Assembly (NCBI RefSeq): GCF_003286085.1
Contig: NW_020825288.1
Location: 13,082,001 to 13,146,000, forward strand
Source of the DNA: Drosophila persimilis
Taxonomy: Eukaryota; Arthropoda; Insecta; Diptera; Drosophilidae
Direction of reading: 5' to 3'
DNA: 64,000 bases
Below are positions 44,601-59,700 of the stretch, in pieces (position 1 is the stretch's first letter; every line of letters starts with the position of its first letter). The translations under genes and the position numbers were made by a program. Under the pieces are notes generated by a model. It made no database searches and was not told the origin of the DNA. It saw only the letters and a program-made list of their open reading frames with translations.

Positions 44601-47600
44601 AGCCTCCCCTCCCCTTACCTACCGAGTGCCACTTGAGTGCCGAGTGCCGAGCGTCGGGAGCAGAAGGGGAGAAGAAGGGAGGGTCAAGTGTGAAGATATC
44701 TCTCTCTCCGCCCGCCACAAGACCCCTTTTGCGGGCCCCACGGCGCAGGCACATCCGCCTGCTCATTTAATCCATTTGTAGTAGTGCAGGGAAACCCTGC
44801 CCCTGCCTCTACCCCTGCCTCTGCCCTGCTATTTAATTTTACCCTTATCAAGGGGTATTGGGATTATGAGAGGATCTTTGCAGCGCAGAGAAGGAAGTAT
44901 TTGAGAATAAAATGTATTTATGCTTTACTGAGGGGTTAAAATGAGTTTAATAAATTTCTATAATAGTTAGGAGGCTGTATCTTCGAGATCTTCACACTTG
45001 AAGGCATGTTCATACTTCCATATAGCCATATATAATAATAGTGCCATACTTAATATAAAATTCCTAAAAATAAATAGTTTATTTTACTCTAAAATAATTG
45101 ATCATTTTTGTTTGCGTCAACAAAAACTTCAAGGCTCTTAAGGGAGGCAAATACATTTGTTTATCCAAGTTATTTATCCAATCATCTTACACTTGCCTTA
45201 AGCCCTAAGTGTCCCAATGCTACAGCGGTTTCCTTCGCTATAAGGATAAGTATTCGTTACAAGGAGATCTAAAGGAACTGGTAGTACGGTAGTGCGACTG
45301 TATTTACATATGTTTCTATATAGATACTGTGTAACGAGTGTCTTAATGTCGAGCTACGTGTGCCTCGACCATTCGATTTGTATTGCGCCTCAATTTTCAA
45401 GGTTTTTGGCTAAAGACTCACTGAGTTTTCCCTTAAACCGTAAACGACAAAGGGCATACAGGCTTCGGTGCACGGAAGTTCCTTTTTTCATTTAATTTAA
45501 ATTTATTTGCGCCTGTCCCGTCCCTCCACCTGGGGCCTCTCCGCCTTCCCCGCTCTCTTTCTCTGGGTTTGTTTTGCTCTCTTTTGTTGTGTCGTTCTCT
45601 TCCCTCCTTCCCCTCCCTCTGCCTTGCTCTCTATCCTTTTTGCATGCACTTGCCTTAACGACTTTTTATTTAAATACGGTTTTTGTTGACATTGCGAACT
45701 TGTTGGCGGAGTGTGCATTGTGCTCTCTCTCTCTCTCTTGCAGTGTCCCTCTGCCTATTGCTTTCTGTGTCCCCTGTGTCCTCTTTCTATCCATCTTTTG
45801 CCTCTTTTTTCGGTCTGGGAATGATGTAAGCTCCCGTGGAGAGGAAGCCTTTTGGGATATGATATGATGCATTCATCATAAAAGTAATTAAATGTGGGGA
45901 TACCACCTCCTCGCGGCCCCCCACTCCACCCCATGACAATTTAATGAAATTTAATATTAAATTTTGAAAGCCAGCTAAATGCTCATTAAAAGTATTCCTT
46001 GCTGTGGCCATGGAAGGGGTGGATACGGATAGGGTTATGGCTATGCCTTGGAGGGGGTTGGGGAGCTTCTGTTGGGCCACTGGGTGTGGACTTTGGGGCT
46101 GTGTTCTGGGCGCACTTGGGCGCTTGCCAGGCTGACGCCTTTCCGCTAATGTGAGTGACCCAAATAGTGCAAACGCTTGGCTGGCATTCTGCCTACTCGG
46201 CAGAGCAGCCCCGGCCCTCTCCACGGAGTGTACTCTCATTTGCCGGAGTGTGTTTGCCTGCCCCGGAGAAGCATGATGAAGTGCCGCCGGATCTTCAACT
46301 GGCATTTTAAATTATACAATTTTCGCTATTTAGCATCACTCGCTCGCTCTCAGAATTCATTTAAAATCTGGCTGCAGAATCACAAATTGAAGCCGGTTAG
46401 AGGCGGTTGAAGGATGGTTGAAGAGAAAGAGATAGAGAGAGAACGAGCTCTTGAACAAACCCCATAAAACAGACACACCATGCGGCAGGCGGCAACAACA
46501 GGAAGCAGTTTGCCCATTTTCATGCCACTGAAGCATTTCATTTTCCATCTCATCCTCAACAGCCACCCACTCTCCCCACACCCCCCACTCCCCCCACTCT
46601 CTGTCTGTCTGTCTGTCTGGGCGTGCGTTTTATTAGCTCCTTTCGTTGATATGCTCATGCCGTTGCTCGCTCGTTTGTCTTTCAACAAGAAGGGAGCACA
46701 CACTGCCACATCAACATGCAGCACACAGAGGCAGCCATTGCCATCAGCACCACCCTAGAAGCATGGCCCAAGTTCCTCCTCCTACTGGCGGCGCCTCCCC
46801 AGACTACAGACTATGTGACGTGCATTTGTAATTCATACACTGCGAGAAAATTCAATAAAAATAACTTAAGAGAGGCATTTTTTAGGCTAGAATCGGGGGC
46901 AGAGGCAAGGGGATTTATCCATTTAGAAGTGCACTTTGCAATTTATTCTCATTACTGAACTCTGAAAATAATTGTCCGAATGCTGAAGTGGATAATCACT
47001 TGATACGTAAATCAATTAAAACCAGTTTTTTGCCCACTCTCATAGCTTTTAAAAAATTCTTTAGAAGGTCTCTTGTGCATTAGAATCTTAAATTATTCAA
47101 ATACTTTACGATCTGATCATTACATTAGCCAGAATATTAGGGAGGTGCTCCTCGACCAAAATGTTTCCGAGTGGTTTATTCTTGATTTTTGTTATCTTTC
47201 TGTCCAGAAATTGGAACAAAAATAGCAACATCTATTACCAAATTCTTCGGTTTGAAGAAATATGTAATTCGGAAACTGAAACTGTATGAAGCGTCTTATA
47301 TAAAAGGGTAGATACTCTATGGATAATAATTCTGAACCAGAAAAGTATAATAGCATCGTTTCTGACTGCCCAAGAGATCATATGTATTCATTCCCCGGAG
47401 TTAAAAGAGAGCTCTCTACAAATTCTTTCTGTGTAAAGGTTGCCATAGCCACTGCACATCCAGCATTGCGGAGCAGCTTTCATTGCCTGGCGCTGCATCC
47501 ATACGTATCCGTATCCGTATCCATATCCACATCGACATTCATATCCATCTTGAGCTCATTCTCTGCCATTTTCAATCGTCCAGCTCCTGCTTCGATATGA

Positions 47601-50600
47601 AACCAAAGTGTTTGATTGCCAAGTGCTGCTCCTCCATTGTTCCATCCATCCCGTCCCCCAATGGACTCATATACATCGTATTTTCTTTTCATAGCCATTT
47701 TGCCTATTTATAGCTGAAGTATTTATTGTTGCTGTGCCACTCGTGGCATGCTCAAGTGGCCACTCATGGGGGCACTTTAATTGCCACACCATGCCACACC
47801 CCGGGGCAATGTCATGGCCAAAAAGAGGGGGAAAACGCAACTGGTTGTAACTTCAAACTTGATCTAAGCCAAACTTTCCATCCTCTTCATCTCGTTGCCC
47901 CTCCAATAGCCATCCACAACTGGCATGGCGATGTCCGCTTCGGCCTGTCTCTGGATGTGGGCGACTCCGTGGACATCGTGGAGGAGTGCACGCACTGGTA
48001 TCGCGGCTCCTGCCCCCGCAAATCCCGTGCCGTTGGTCTCTTCCCCAAGACGTACATACACATCAAGGATCTGTCGAAGATCGATCCAGTGGTGGCCGAA
48101 TGCACGCAGGTCCTACGCGAATGGTCCGAGATCTGGAAGCGTCTCTATGTGGTAAGTGTTGGCATATCGGTATCCCCAATTAGATACCAGAATTATTTGT
48201 ATATCCTTTTGCTTGCAGGACCGCGAGGCGTACAAATTTCAGACCCTGCGCAAGGTAATGTTTTCCATATTGGAGAGTCGTCGGGAACTGTTGAGTGCCA
48301 CCATGACCCAGGATCAGACACTGGAGCTGCAAATGGTGGTGGTTTCCAAAATCGACTGGGGAAATCGGTAAGTAACTCGAATTTGTAATACAATGAAGAG
48401 CTTCTTCTGAGGGGGGAAGTATCTATTATGTCGGAGGAAACAGAGATGTTCATTGTCAGGTGATCAAATTATGCGAATGACATTGATTTGCAGTACAAAT
48501 GTAACCTAAGCGAAGGGGTACGGGATTTTTAACGATGAAATACTAGAATTGTTGCACATAAATTAGGGGAAACAGCTGATTTATTGGTTTAAAATATCAA
48601 AAATGTTTTCAATTTTTATAAATGCTGGAAATTTAAGAAATTTTATGAGACTACAGTGCAATTATTGCATGAAAACACAAAATCAGCTGCTTTTCTTTTC
48701 AACTGAATGGCAAATAACCAGTCACGCGTGAACGTGCAAACATGGAATGTGTTCTGCTAATGGAATCATCCTATTTGACCAGCATATCCCTGTGTATACT
48801 TGAAAACGTTCCAAAAACGTAATACAAATGTTGAGAAATGTATTTACGACGCAAATGTATATAGAAATACATAGATCGCATTACGGAATAGTTGATAACT
48901 CTTTCCACAACATCGTGCTCTCCCACACCATCTTTATATACGAGTATGTAAGAATTACGTAGGGTTTTTTGTCTGAAATTGTATATAGAATATTTATTAC
49001 AACTTTGAACTTGGGATAGCGCTTGCTTGGGTTCTGTTTTGCTTTGTTTTTTTTTTTATGTAAAATGTGTTCTTTTCTAGCAATAATCACAATAATTTTG
49101 TTATAAACAAAATTCCTTAAAATTAACGATATATATTTGTAGACTAAATGTTAGGACAAAATAGCGAGAGCATTGCATATATGTATATACTCATATATCT
49201 CATATATATATATCAAATCATATATATCGTTCGATTACTACAATTTTGTATATAGAATAGATCAACGTTTCGTGAGCGTGCGTGAGCGATAAATGTAGCT
49301 GATTCTTCTGTTCTGTTCCTCTGTCTCCTGTCTTCTGTATGGAATCGATCTAATTGTTAAACTTAAATGTATATTTAAATGGCGCATCATTGTTAACGAT
49401 GGGATCTCTTATACTCAATCGAATCTACCATCAAATTCCTTCGTTCTTCAACCTACAAATTGCACTCTTTCTCTCTATCTCTCTCTCTCTGTCTCTCTCT
49501 GTGTATCTATTAGCATGTATCTGATCTGATCTGTATCTGTACCTGTGTGTCTGCACCTGTCTCTTAAAAATGTATTTTCATTCAATTTTGCTATATATAA
49601 ATTTCGCATAAATTATTATTTAATTGATTCATCCAAAAAGTAGCTCGAAACAGTCTTAGTTCTAGATATGGAAACACGACACCACACGACACACGACTCT
49701 CCCTTCCTCCTGTTCTGTCTCTTCTGCCTACAAATATTATTGAGAAATCATTGAAATCATTGTTCAGAAGCGTCACTCCGTTTGCTCGGGAGAGTCCTCC
49801 GTCTTATGTCTCCGTCTCCTTGCCGCCGGCAAAGTTCTGCACTGGCGGATAGATGGGATGGCTGATGGGGTTCATTTCCAGTGTCGATGGGGCCGATGGG
49901 GTGCGCGAAGTACCAAGACGACTGCACAACTGCTGCAGCATATCGTAATAGGATCGCGTGCTGAGATTCTGGCTGAGGAAGTGCAAGATCAAGAAGTCAC
50001 CAATCTGTAAGGCAAACACAAAAGATGAGCACCTGAAGGACAGGGGAAATGGATGGATAGTGCGATTCCTACCTCCAAGCGCCGGACAAGACAAGCGATT
50101 TCCTTGCGCTGACCGGAGCGATACGAACGCTTGATGATCGTCTCTCGGGTGGTGGGCATCATGATCACCATCAATGAATAGAGCACAGCCACCCCCGAAA
50201 TGGTGGCCAAAATAATGAACCAGAACCTGGAGCGAACCAACAAAACGAAACTTGTAGACAACTCAAACTCAAAAAAAAAGGGACGGGACCGTTCAATCCG
50301 TTCTACTTACCACAAAAATATGTAGATCTTCTCGTTGAGAATATTCAGGGCCAGTACACAGAGCGTGTCGTGCTTCTGTAGGGAACCGCTGGGACCAAAT
50401 TTACGGAATGTGCACTTGGTGAGCCTCGGGAATATCTCAATCATCGGATCGAAGCGCTTGTCCTGATCCATGTTCGAGAACTTGACCACATCCGTGCCGT
50501 AGGACATGAAAGCACCGCCCAGAAATTTATCCACCATGAAAATGTTGACGATCACGTTCACAAAGTTCAGCAGCTCGCAGATGTAGTAGGCGAACGAGTA

Positions 50601-53600
50601 GCCATTGTGGGTGTTCAGACTGCTCTCAATGTACTTGAGGATGCGATCCTGCCGCTCCCGACGATAGTCGTCCGGGACACTGACCATTCCGCGCAAGCCA
50701 TCGGTAATCATGCGGATCTTATTGTCCTCCATGTTCTTCCAAATCCAATGGGGAATATAGAACATGAGGCCCTTTAGGAGAAGAGATTTAGAGTTTAGGT
50801 TAGGTTTTCCTTGTGTGTTTCTTGGCCACTCACCTGAGCGAACAGCACGAATGGCACCCACTGGTAGTAGCTGTGATAGCGCTTCTCCTGGCCATATTCA
50901 TTCCCCAATCCTGGGCCGGCGACGTCCGTGCCAATCTGCCTGTGCTGCTGTCCGGGTATCGTGAACGTATACGTGATCCAGCAGAATGTGTTGATCACGT
51001 GCATCGGTATGGAGCCATCGTTGATGCAGCTTATGGGATCGCCTGCAATCAGAGATAATTCCACAAGATATTTGTTTATATAAATATGACCTCGGCATAA
51101 ATTCAATTCAAGTGGAAATCCACAACCGACGGGTGGCATGGGATTTGCTGCCTCGAATGTCGTTCGTCAACCGTCAAGTGCCATTAGTCTCTCCCGCTCC
51201 CGATCCCTCCCTCTCCATCCCCCTCCCTCTCGCTCGTCTGCTGCACAATTTGTTTATGGTGGGTGCGGTCGACAGACGTCGAGAAATCTGCCCCAACCAC
51301 AACAAGGGAACCTCCTGCAACTGCTGTGGAAAACCTTTTTTGGGTGTGCCCCAACGTTAACCTCAACATTAACTTTGTCTCTGCCTTCAGTTTTTTGGGG
51401 CCAAACAGATAGAAACACGTACTCTGCCAGAGGAAGGAAAGTCAGTGTTTTCGTGGGTGCGGGGGGGAATGGGAATGGGAATTCCCAGAAACTAACCGTC
51501 AGTCAATATTTTACTGCGACTCTGCCACACAGAGTCTGGTCTGTGGCAGTACCACGCTTTTAGAGCACTTCTTTTAATGCACAAATATTTGCCTTGAAGC
51601 TTCGTTGTGCAAGCAGTGCCTTTGGGATTGGGTTTAATTTTGTTTGAAATGGTTACAAAAGCGATTTGGCAGAATAAATCATCAACCCACGAGTGTCTGT
51701 GCGTAGAATGGTGCTGGAAACAACAGAAAAGAACTCTAGAAAGGGCTAAGAAATACCAAATTAAACGTTTTTGTCGAGGCACCTGGGAAATGGTTCTTCC
51801 CATTCTGATCCGGATCGGACACGGATTCTTTAAGCAGTGGTTCTCTCGAAAGGCTGGCTCGTTCTGTCTCTTGAATGGTATTTCCCATAAAAATACTTCA
51901 ACTGTTGGAGGGACTCTCCTGAGGCGTGGATTCATTGATTTTCACGCCCGTCCAGTCCGACCACCCGTTGTGGCGTCTCGGGGGAATGACTCATAAGTAT
52001 AAATGGCTTTATGCTGAAATCCGATGAACGTGTTTCGCGGTCGCAAATTGTGAAAGCTGTGCACGAGTTTCGTTCTTTTGTATCGGATGTCAAAACCCAA
52101 ACGTACCGAAACGATGTGGAGCACCAGATACGATATTTAGTGCTGCATTAGCAATAATGTTGCAATTGTTAGCGCAAACACTCGTAGAAGGGCTCCGCTT
52201 CCCCACATGTGATAATCAGTTGCATAGATGCACTAATTTTGGTTGGGTTGAGGTGCTAACTTACCGATGAGGTTGTTGGCCGTAACAATGATGCAACAGG
52301 TGAAGAGTATGGCTGTTGTGATCCTGTAGTGGCAGCGGAATACCATGTTATCGATGACCGCCTTGTCCAGCAGATAGCGTATCTTGATGAAGCCGGACAC
52401 GGCCGAGACCATGCCAAAGACAGCCATGATTGTGGTCTTGTTGGTGGTGCGAGTGCTGCTGCAACAAAGCTAACTGCAACAGAAAGGAAAACGATCAGAG
52501 AATGATGAAATGTGCCCTGTCCCTGTATATGTTTGCCCGGAGCTCTCTCCCTCTCTCTCTCTCACTATCACTCTGGGCGCGTTATCTGGCACAGACATGA
52601 CATATTCGAAATTAGTTTCAACAACCACATAGTTCCACTTCCTCCCGAGGGCTGGGCTCGTCGCTATGTGTGCGTTATCGTGGAACAAGCCGCACTTACA
52701 ATTAAGTAAGTGGAATGTTGGATGTTGTGTGTTCTGTGTGCACCAACAACATCGCATCTCACGATGTGACTTCGAGTACGGGGCAGTGTCTTGTGTGTGG
52801 CTTGTGTTGTGCAATCCAATCTAATCTAATCTATTCGCTAAGCTCACTCTCTCTCCCCCTCTCAGTCTCTCGCATGTACAGCGGTTGAATAACCTTCCAC
52901 CCCACCCCACAGCATGGCACGGACAATCCACGAATATTTCATCTCATTTCGGGAACTGTATTCTACAGAACCGGTATATGGTAGCTTTTTCTTCTTTATG
53001 TTTTTGTCAACCCACGCATAAATTTCACTTTGTCCAACACTTGAATCTCGAAACCCAAAAACTCAATTTGGTTTCTCGTTTTGTACGATCTTTGGTTTGT
53101 TTTGTACCCTTCGAGAGGGTATACTCGAATTAATAGTGGTGGGAAGGTATACACAGATTCGAAACTATCTTAGAGGTAGATCTGTTTTATAAGCAGGCAG
53201 ATCCTTTGTTGGAATTGGCCGGATAGGAACCATATACCGCTCATACATATATATGACCATGCCTGAGGCCAAACTAAAAGCCTGTTCTGAAACTTCAAGG
53301 GTATCTAAACTTCGTCTCCTGTTTCATTCGGATGGGAATATGGATTGGATTGGATTGGATTGGATTGGGGTGTTCTGTTTCGATCAGGTTCTGGCATTGC
53401 TTTCTTCTCGGCTCTTTTGTTTATATGCAAATTTTTTATTTGTAGTTCGGTTTCGGCTGTGTGCGTGTGCGTCTGTGTGTGTGTGCGTGTGTGTTTTGGC
53501 TGTATTTCATTTCGGCACGACCATAACGTATAACTCTAAAAGATACACACACCGACAGGGACACACCATAGAGTTGTCTCTGTTGCACTCATGGGCATGG

Positions 53601-53727
53601 CAATTAAAGTCAAAAAGTATCTGTATCTGTGGCTACTCCTTTTTTGAATGCATCTGCACAGCAGCTTCTGCACTGTGGAACATTCAATCTTCCAGCCACA
53701 CAGCGATACTTAGATGTATCTATGTGT

Positions 53728-53768
<41 letters not shown>

Positions 53769-56700
53769 GTAACACAGAGAGCACTTCATTTCAACTTCAA
53801 TTCTTGCTGCTGCCTTCTCCGCTGCTTTCAATACATTTTTCAAAAAGAAAAAAAAAAAATGAAAAAAGAAACTGGTTTTAAGGTATTTTCTTTTTTGGAG
53901 AGCCAGAGAGGGAGAGATCTCTTGGTTTCGGAATGGAACGAAATGGATCGCGGAGATCGTATCGTATCGGATCTGTTGTGCCACTCTCTCTCTCTCTCTC
54001 TGTGGCAACAGCAACCTGCGGCAGGAGTGTGTGTTGGCCAGGCCGAAACGAAACGACGACTGGCGACCCCTTTCCGCACACTTAAGTGATTCTTTTGGCT
54101 CCTTTCTCGGTGCTCTCTCTGGAGTTCTCTCGGGTTCTGTATTCAAATTTATTGCTGCCACTTTGACACTTTGAAAACTCGTTTTTTTTTTTGACAAGCC
54201 GCCGCTCTCCTCCCCCCCGCGCCGCTCCGTTGCGGGCCATTAATTTTTGCTTGTTCTCGGGGTTTGCTTGCTTTTTATTTGTTGTTGTAATTTTCGTTGA
54301 AATCTTGTTTTTGCATTTGCACATTGTTGCAGTTTTTTTGTTTGTATTTTTTAAAGCTGTTTTTAGCTGCTGCATTGTTCAAGATTTCTATTATACAAAC
54401 ACACACACACACACGCACACACACAGGCCACACATAGATACACACACACCGATGCAGATACACACTAACACAGACAGTACATGCACTTTTTTGAAGCTCC
54501 TCCACAGCTGTGGGAACTGCATTCTGCGATTGTGTTTGTGTTGCATGCCACACACCACACTCTGCACTCTGTAGCTGCTGCTGCTCTTGAGCTATGCTTT
54601 CTGATGTTTCTGTTAAAGTTTCTGTTCAGTTTCATCGCCATACCCGTGTTTTCTCGAAAATTGTAATGCAGCTGCTCTCAGCGGCGTTCAAAAACCTACT
54701 GACTCAGACGGAGCCCAGTGCCAGTGCCAGTGGCCAGAGCCACGAATCACAGATACAGATACCAAGCCACCACAGAGCAGGCACGCTGCGCTCTCTTTCT
54801 GTTTCTCTCTCCCACCCTCTCTCTCTCTCTGAACCAGTGATCATGGCGATCGGTGGTGGTTCCAGTTCACAATCAGAGTTTACGCTCAAGCTGCATTTGC
54901 ATTTCGGATTTGTTTTGTACCTACCATACGACATACGACCGCATACCGCATACCGTACCTCTCCTCGGTTTACCTGTCTGTCGGTCGGTCTGTCCTACCT
55001 TCTGCTACCACCTACGGGCTCTCGGCTTTACCCTGACATTAACTCAATCTAGAGCGGTGCTGGCTGCTTATCCGGCTTAGAGCACGCACTGTATCTGTAT
55101 CTGTGTCTGCATCTGAATCTCAATCTGTATTTGTATCTATTGATTAGTTTGTCGCTTGCTGGAAGGTGGAGAATTTATGGCTTTATTAGAATGGTATTCT
55201 GTTCTATCGGCTTGATCGTAGCGTGGATGAAAGAACGAGACAAGGAATTAGGAAATTAAAGAATTCTGGAGCATAGCCCACGAAATTAAATAGAACTCAA
55301 GAGTTTATTTTTGTTTACATTATATTTTGTGTTTATATTTATAGTTTATGCAAAGAATAATATTTTATTTATGAATTCTAAACACCTAAGACCACCCAGG
55401 TCTAAATCTGTAAGAACTTGTCTAAAGAAACGAGCAAAGTGGTGAAATGGGATTAGTGAGGATTAGTGGATTTTAGTGAGTACTTGTGAGGGCTTATCTA
55501 ATTCAGAGGTTCGGTCAAACAGCTGCATCTTATTCGTTTATCTACAGTTTATCCATACAAACGAAACCTTCAACGACGCCCAATTAATGTACCTATACAA
55601 AAACAAACAAAAAAACACACAAAAACGTAACGAATGCATTTATTTCGATTTTTTCCGGGCTTAAAAAGTTAAAATTTTAGCAAAAAATACCACATAAAAT
55701 TCTCAATTTGGCATTTGAAAGCTTAATATTTTCCAGCTGAAGCGTACAGCTACAGAGTGTTTGGGTAGGATTTATAGCTGCATTTATCAGCTTTTCAGAA
55801 TTGAAAATTTTAATACATAATACCTACCTAAGAAAAACCCAGTAGAAAAAATACCAGATTGATTTTTTTTAATAAACTAATCTTTGAAAATAAAAAAAAT
55901 TATGAAACAATTTTAAAGCCCCAAATCCATAAAAAAAGTCGGTTGGGTTCAATTTTGTTGAGTAGTGTAATCATAAGAACATCTTAACATTGTAGAAACA
56001 ATTGTTAAGATATTCTTTAGTTTTTATTGTGTTTAGGTACATACTATGTATAATTATTATATATCTCCCTATAAGTGAGGTATATGTAGTCCTATATTAT
56101 ATACATATATGTATACACTTTATACACTAGGGGGCAAGCAACCTACGCCTTCGCCTCGCCCAACCACTGTATAACTTATGCAAAAAAAAAAATAACCTCG
56201 AGGGACTGCGATTTATCAAGAAATTTCAGAAATTATTTGGCAGTCAGCTATTTATATGTTGTCCACTTATGCTTCGATTGAAATATCGGGCGAAGAAGAT
56301 CAACAACTTTGTTATATAATACAAATATTATTACAATATTATAATGAAAACTAAATGCGAAAGTTAAAGATTTATTTTACCAAAACCTATAAAGGATTCT
56401 TTATTCTCAAATATCTTGAAACATTTTGAAGAGATTTAAGGGATCAATCAATGAAATATAAAATGGGAGTCGAAAGATTTTAATTTCCATACAAGTGTCG
56501 ACTGCCTTCAATTCTTATAGAAACAATCCTTCGCACTATCCGTATTTTGAAACCCCTTCTTCCAGACTCATTATAAATGCCATATTCCAATTAAATCGAA
56601 AAAGAACTTAGGTTTGCTGTTCATTTAATTTATCTCCACTTGGACAGTCCCAACAGACGCCGCTCTGAAGTGTCCGCCAGAGCCAAGTGGATCTGCAAGG

Positions 56701-59700
56701 AGCTCCCTCGCTCCGTCCGTCGTCTTTGTATTCCAGGGTTAAATATGTCGCTGATCTGTGGAGCCATACAAACAGACGCCGCCTGCAGATCCTACCACTC
56801 GTGCACACACCACACATAGGCAGGGAGAGAGGGTCTGGGCGCTGCCCTCTCCACAACGAAGATCCATTTGCATGCTGAGAGCTAGACAAGCAACGCCGTC
56901 GCCCGAAACTTGTTGCCAGGCATTCCGCCACAAGAAGACCCCCACTTCAGCTACAGCTACAGCTTCAGCCACAGCCACAGCTCCGACTCGGGCTGCGACT
57001 CCTTTTGGCAGCAAGTTGCTGGTTGCACGATGACTCAGCTGCGGCAGCTTCTTCTTCGGGCTTTTTGCAATAATGAAATGGCATTTCGAGAAATGGCTGC
57101 TGGTGGTACGGCAATGGTGCTGCTGTTTCCATGTCCTAAGCTCCTCACCGCCTGGCACCGTGCACCCTGCACCCTGTACCCTACACCCTGCACCCTGCAC
57201 CCTGCACCCTGCACCCTGCACTGTTTGTTTATTGTCTGTTAGTGCTGTTGCTTCTTCTCTCTTGTGGCCCTGTGGCATGCCCCTGCGGGGTTTTGCTGCC
57301 TGCCTGCCTGCCAGAAATGTATCTTTGTGCTGCACCTTTTATAAAGACATTAAATACGAAATATATGGCATGTGTGATTGTGATACGAGGCGAGAGGTGT
57401 ATCTGTATCTCAGCTGCGCGACCCATAGATACAGCTCGAACGAACGTGTTTCTTCATCTGCTTTTTGTTTGTGGTTGACAGCTCTGCTTATCGAAGTGTA
57501 AATAATTAAATTTTTCTGTATCGTCTCCTTGTCTCCTTGGGTTCCGAGTCGTGCGAGTCGTGCGAGTCGCGAGTCTTGGTGTCTCTCTCTCTCTCTTTCT
57601 CTCGCAGTATTTCTCCTCCATCTTGTGGTGCGTGATATCTGTATCTTTAGTGCCCAGAACCGTGTTTCGTCATAGATTTTCGACACTCTTCGATGGGGAT
57701 TTAACTAATTGCCAAATCCTAATCCATAAATCTGTATTTTGCTGTCTTTCTGGCGGGTTACCTTTCACCTGTTGAGCTTTCGGCTTTCGGGGGGCTCTTA
57801 ATTAAAAACGACTTAAAGTGTTCATTACCACAATGGCTACCGTTCTCGCACGCTCTCCACTCATATTTGTATCCATGAGATACATTTTCAGGTCCGAGTG
57901 TTGCCTGTTTTTTTTTTTTTTTTTGGTCACGTCAATTCCACAGCTCCAGAGCCCCAAAAGGCGTAACAGAGGTGGCTCAAACGCACACACAGAAACTCAC
58001 AAGAAACCTCAAGAGAGAAGAGAAAAATACCTCGAAACGATCTCTCTCTCGCTCTGAACTGGTTCCGGTTCCAAAATGGAGACTTGAGCTCTCTCGCTCT
58101 CGCTCTCAGCTGCTCTCCCATTATTTCACCTGAGCGAAGCCAGAGCGAAGCCGTTTAGGCCTCGTTAACAACAAAACGGCTTCTTCGTTGGCTTGTTCTG
58201 GCGGCTCTGGTCTCTGGCTCTGGTTTCTGACGATTCCAGAGGCTTGTAAAATACGCCTGCCATCTCCCTTGCACTCTACGCTCTGGCTCTGGCTCTGCCT
58301 TTGCCTCTCTCTCTCTCTCTCGCTCTGCCTGTCTTTCTTGGCCCTCTCGCTCTCTGCGTAAGCCAGGTAGAAGCCACAGCGTAGCCGAGGTAGCAACATC
58401 GTCAACGACGTCGCGACGTTGCTGCCAACAACATATTGCTGATGACGTTGGATTGCTGGGTTCGTTTCGGCTGCTGTGCCTGTAGACCTGGCTCCTAACT
58501 GCGGCTCCGTTTGCCCCTGGTCTCTGGTGCCTCTTTCTCGCATGCGCCACCGGAATGCCGTGAACCCATTAGCCGTGTGTCTGTGCCTCTCTCTCTCTCT
58601 CTCTTTCGTTCTCTGTGTGCCACACGGCCAGAAAATATGGCTGTAAGCAGCCGAAATTTATGCGTCATGCGGGCCAAAGCGATGAGAATCCATGATCCAC
58701 AAGATCATGATCATCATGTAAATTTCACTCGGTAGCCGCTAAGAACAGCCCAAACAGAAACAGCAGGCCGTGGCATAGCCCACGTACTGGGTCATAGAAA
58801 ATACATACACACTCGTCATACTCGTAGTGTGAACACCTTAATGAGCGATCGTATCCACCACTTAGATGCGATCTCTGTCGATAGAACTGGAACTGAATTG
58901 ATATTGATTCGACAACAAGTTTGTTTCTTGGGAAAGTTGATTCCATTCTAGACTGGCTGTCATGACAGGTTCGACGTCGATTCTTCAGCGATTCTTTGGG
59001 GGTCACCATTCTGCCGTATCGTATGCATGAGTAGGCTTCGAATTAGTCAAGGCGTTGGACGGAATCGATCTCTGTTTCCATATATGATATGTGGGGATAT
59101 GTGGAAATTGATATCACGATCGTGCGCCTTTGTGGGGGGGCTCTACCATTGAGAGGTAATGTTTCTAGGGCATAGATTGAAACCTTTCGGAAGAAAGCAC
59201 ACGTATGTCCTATGAAGCAACAAAGCATTGCTTGGGAGCTATCATCAATACGAAAAACAGAAATAAACCCGAGACCCAAATCGATCAAAGTTCCTCCTTA
59301 AGCGCCCGACGTTTATTTTGTTTTTTCCGTCGTGGGACTAAGCCTCGTCTCGAGTCAATCTTCAATGTGCCTCGTCAGACACACGACATGTATTTTGCTG
59401 TTCAATGTTTTTTTTGGCACAGTAAAGACACAAAAAGTAGTGCTTGAAACATTTTTGAACTTAAGCGACGAGGGGGATCTGCAGGAACTGCTGAAGTTTC
59501 TCGATGAAAAATGGAATATGGGAATAGTTGGGAGCCAAGACAGCTTGTGGACCTTTCCAAGCGATAGATTGAAAAGTTTCTAAATTAAAAGTGAAACTTT
59601 GAACATCAAGAGCGAAGCTTGTTACCGAGGTGTGCTGCTGCATGACGCGCGACTTGTGTTACCGTATCGGTAGCGTGGATCGAAGAAAGGATAGAGATTA

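Larger units (their letters stand above)
38653..47909 (+). other. spg intron 1 (9.3 kb)
   Basis: No exon recognised apart from the tRNA gene at 44302-44373. It contains microsatellites (CA/GT near 41110-41165, CT near 39570), a C-rich CCCCAA repeat at 41962-41990, and AGGGTA hairpins at 41260-41290 and 42601-42616 that look like ends of dispersed elements. Its length, in a gene with tissue-restricted use, suggests enhancer content, but none can be read directly. Confidence 0.6.

Noticed and set aside
53253-54089. Plus-strand ORF of 278 codons and its minus-strand partner at 53610-54197
   Set aside because: Both run through CA and CT microsatellites that contain no stops; low complexity and not protein-like.
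57157-57224. CRISPR-like direct repeats
   Set aside because: Seven-bp tandem units without spacers, in a eukaryotic intron; an ordinary minisatellite.
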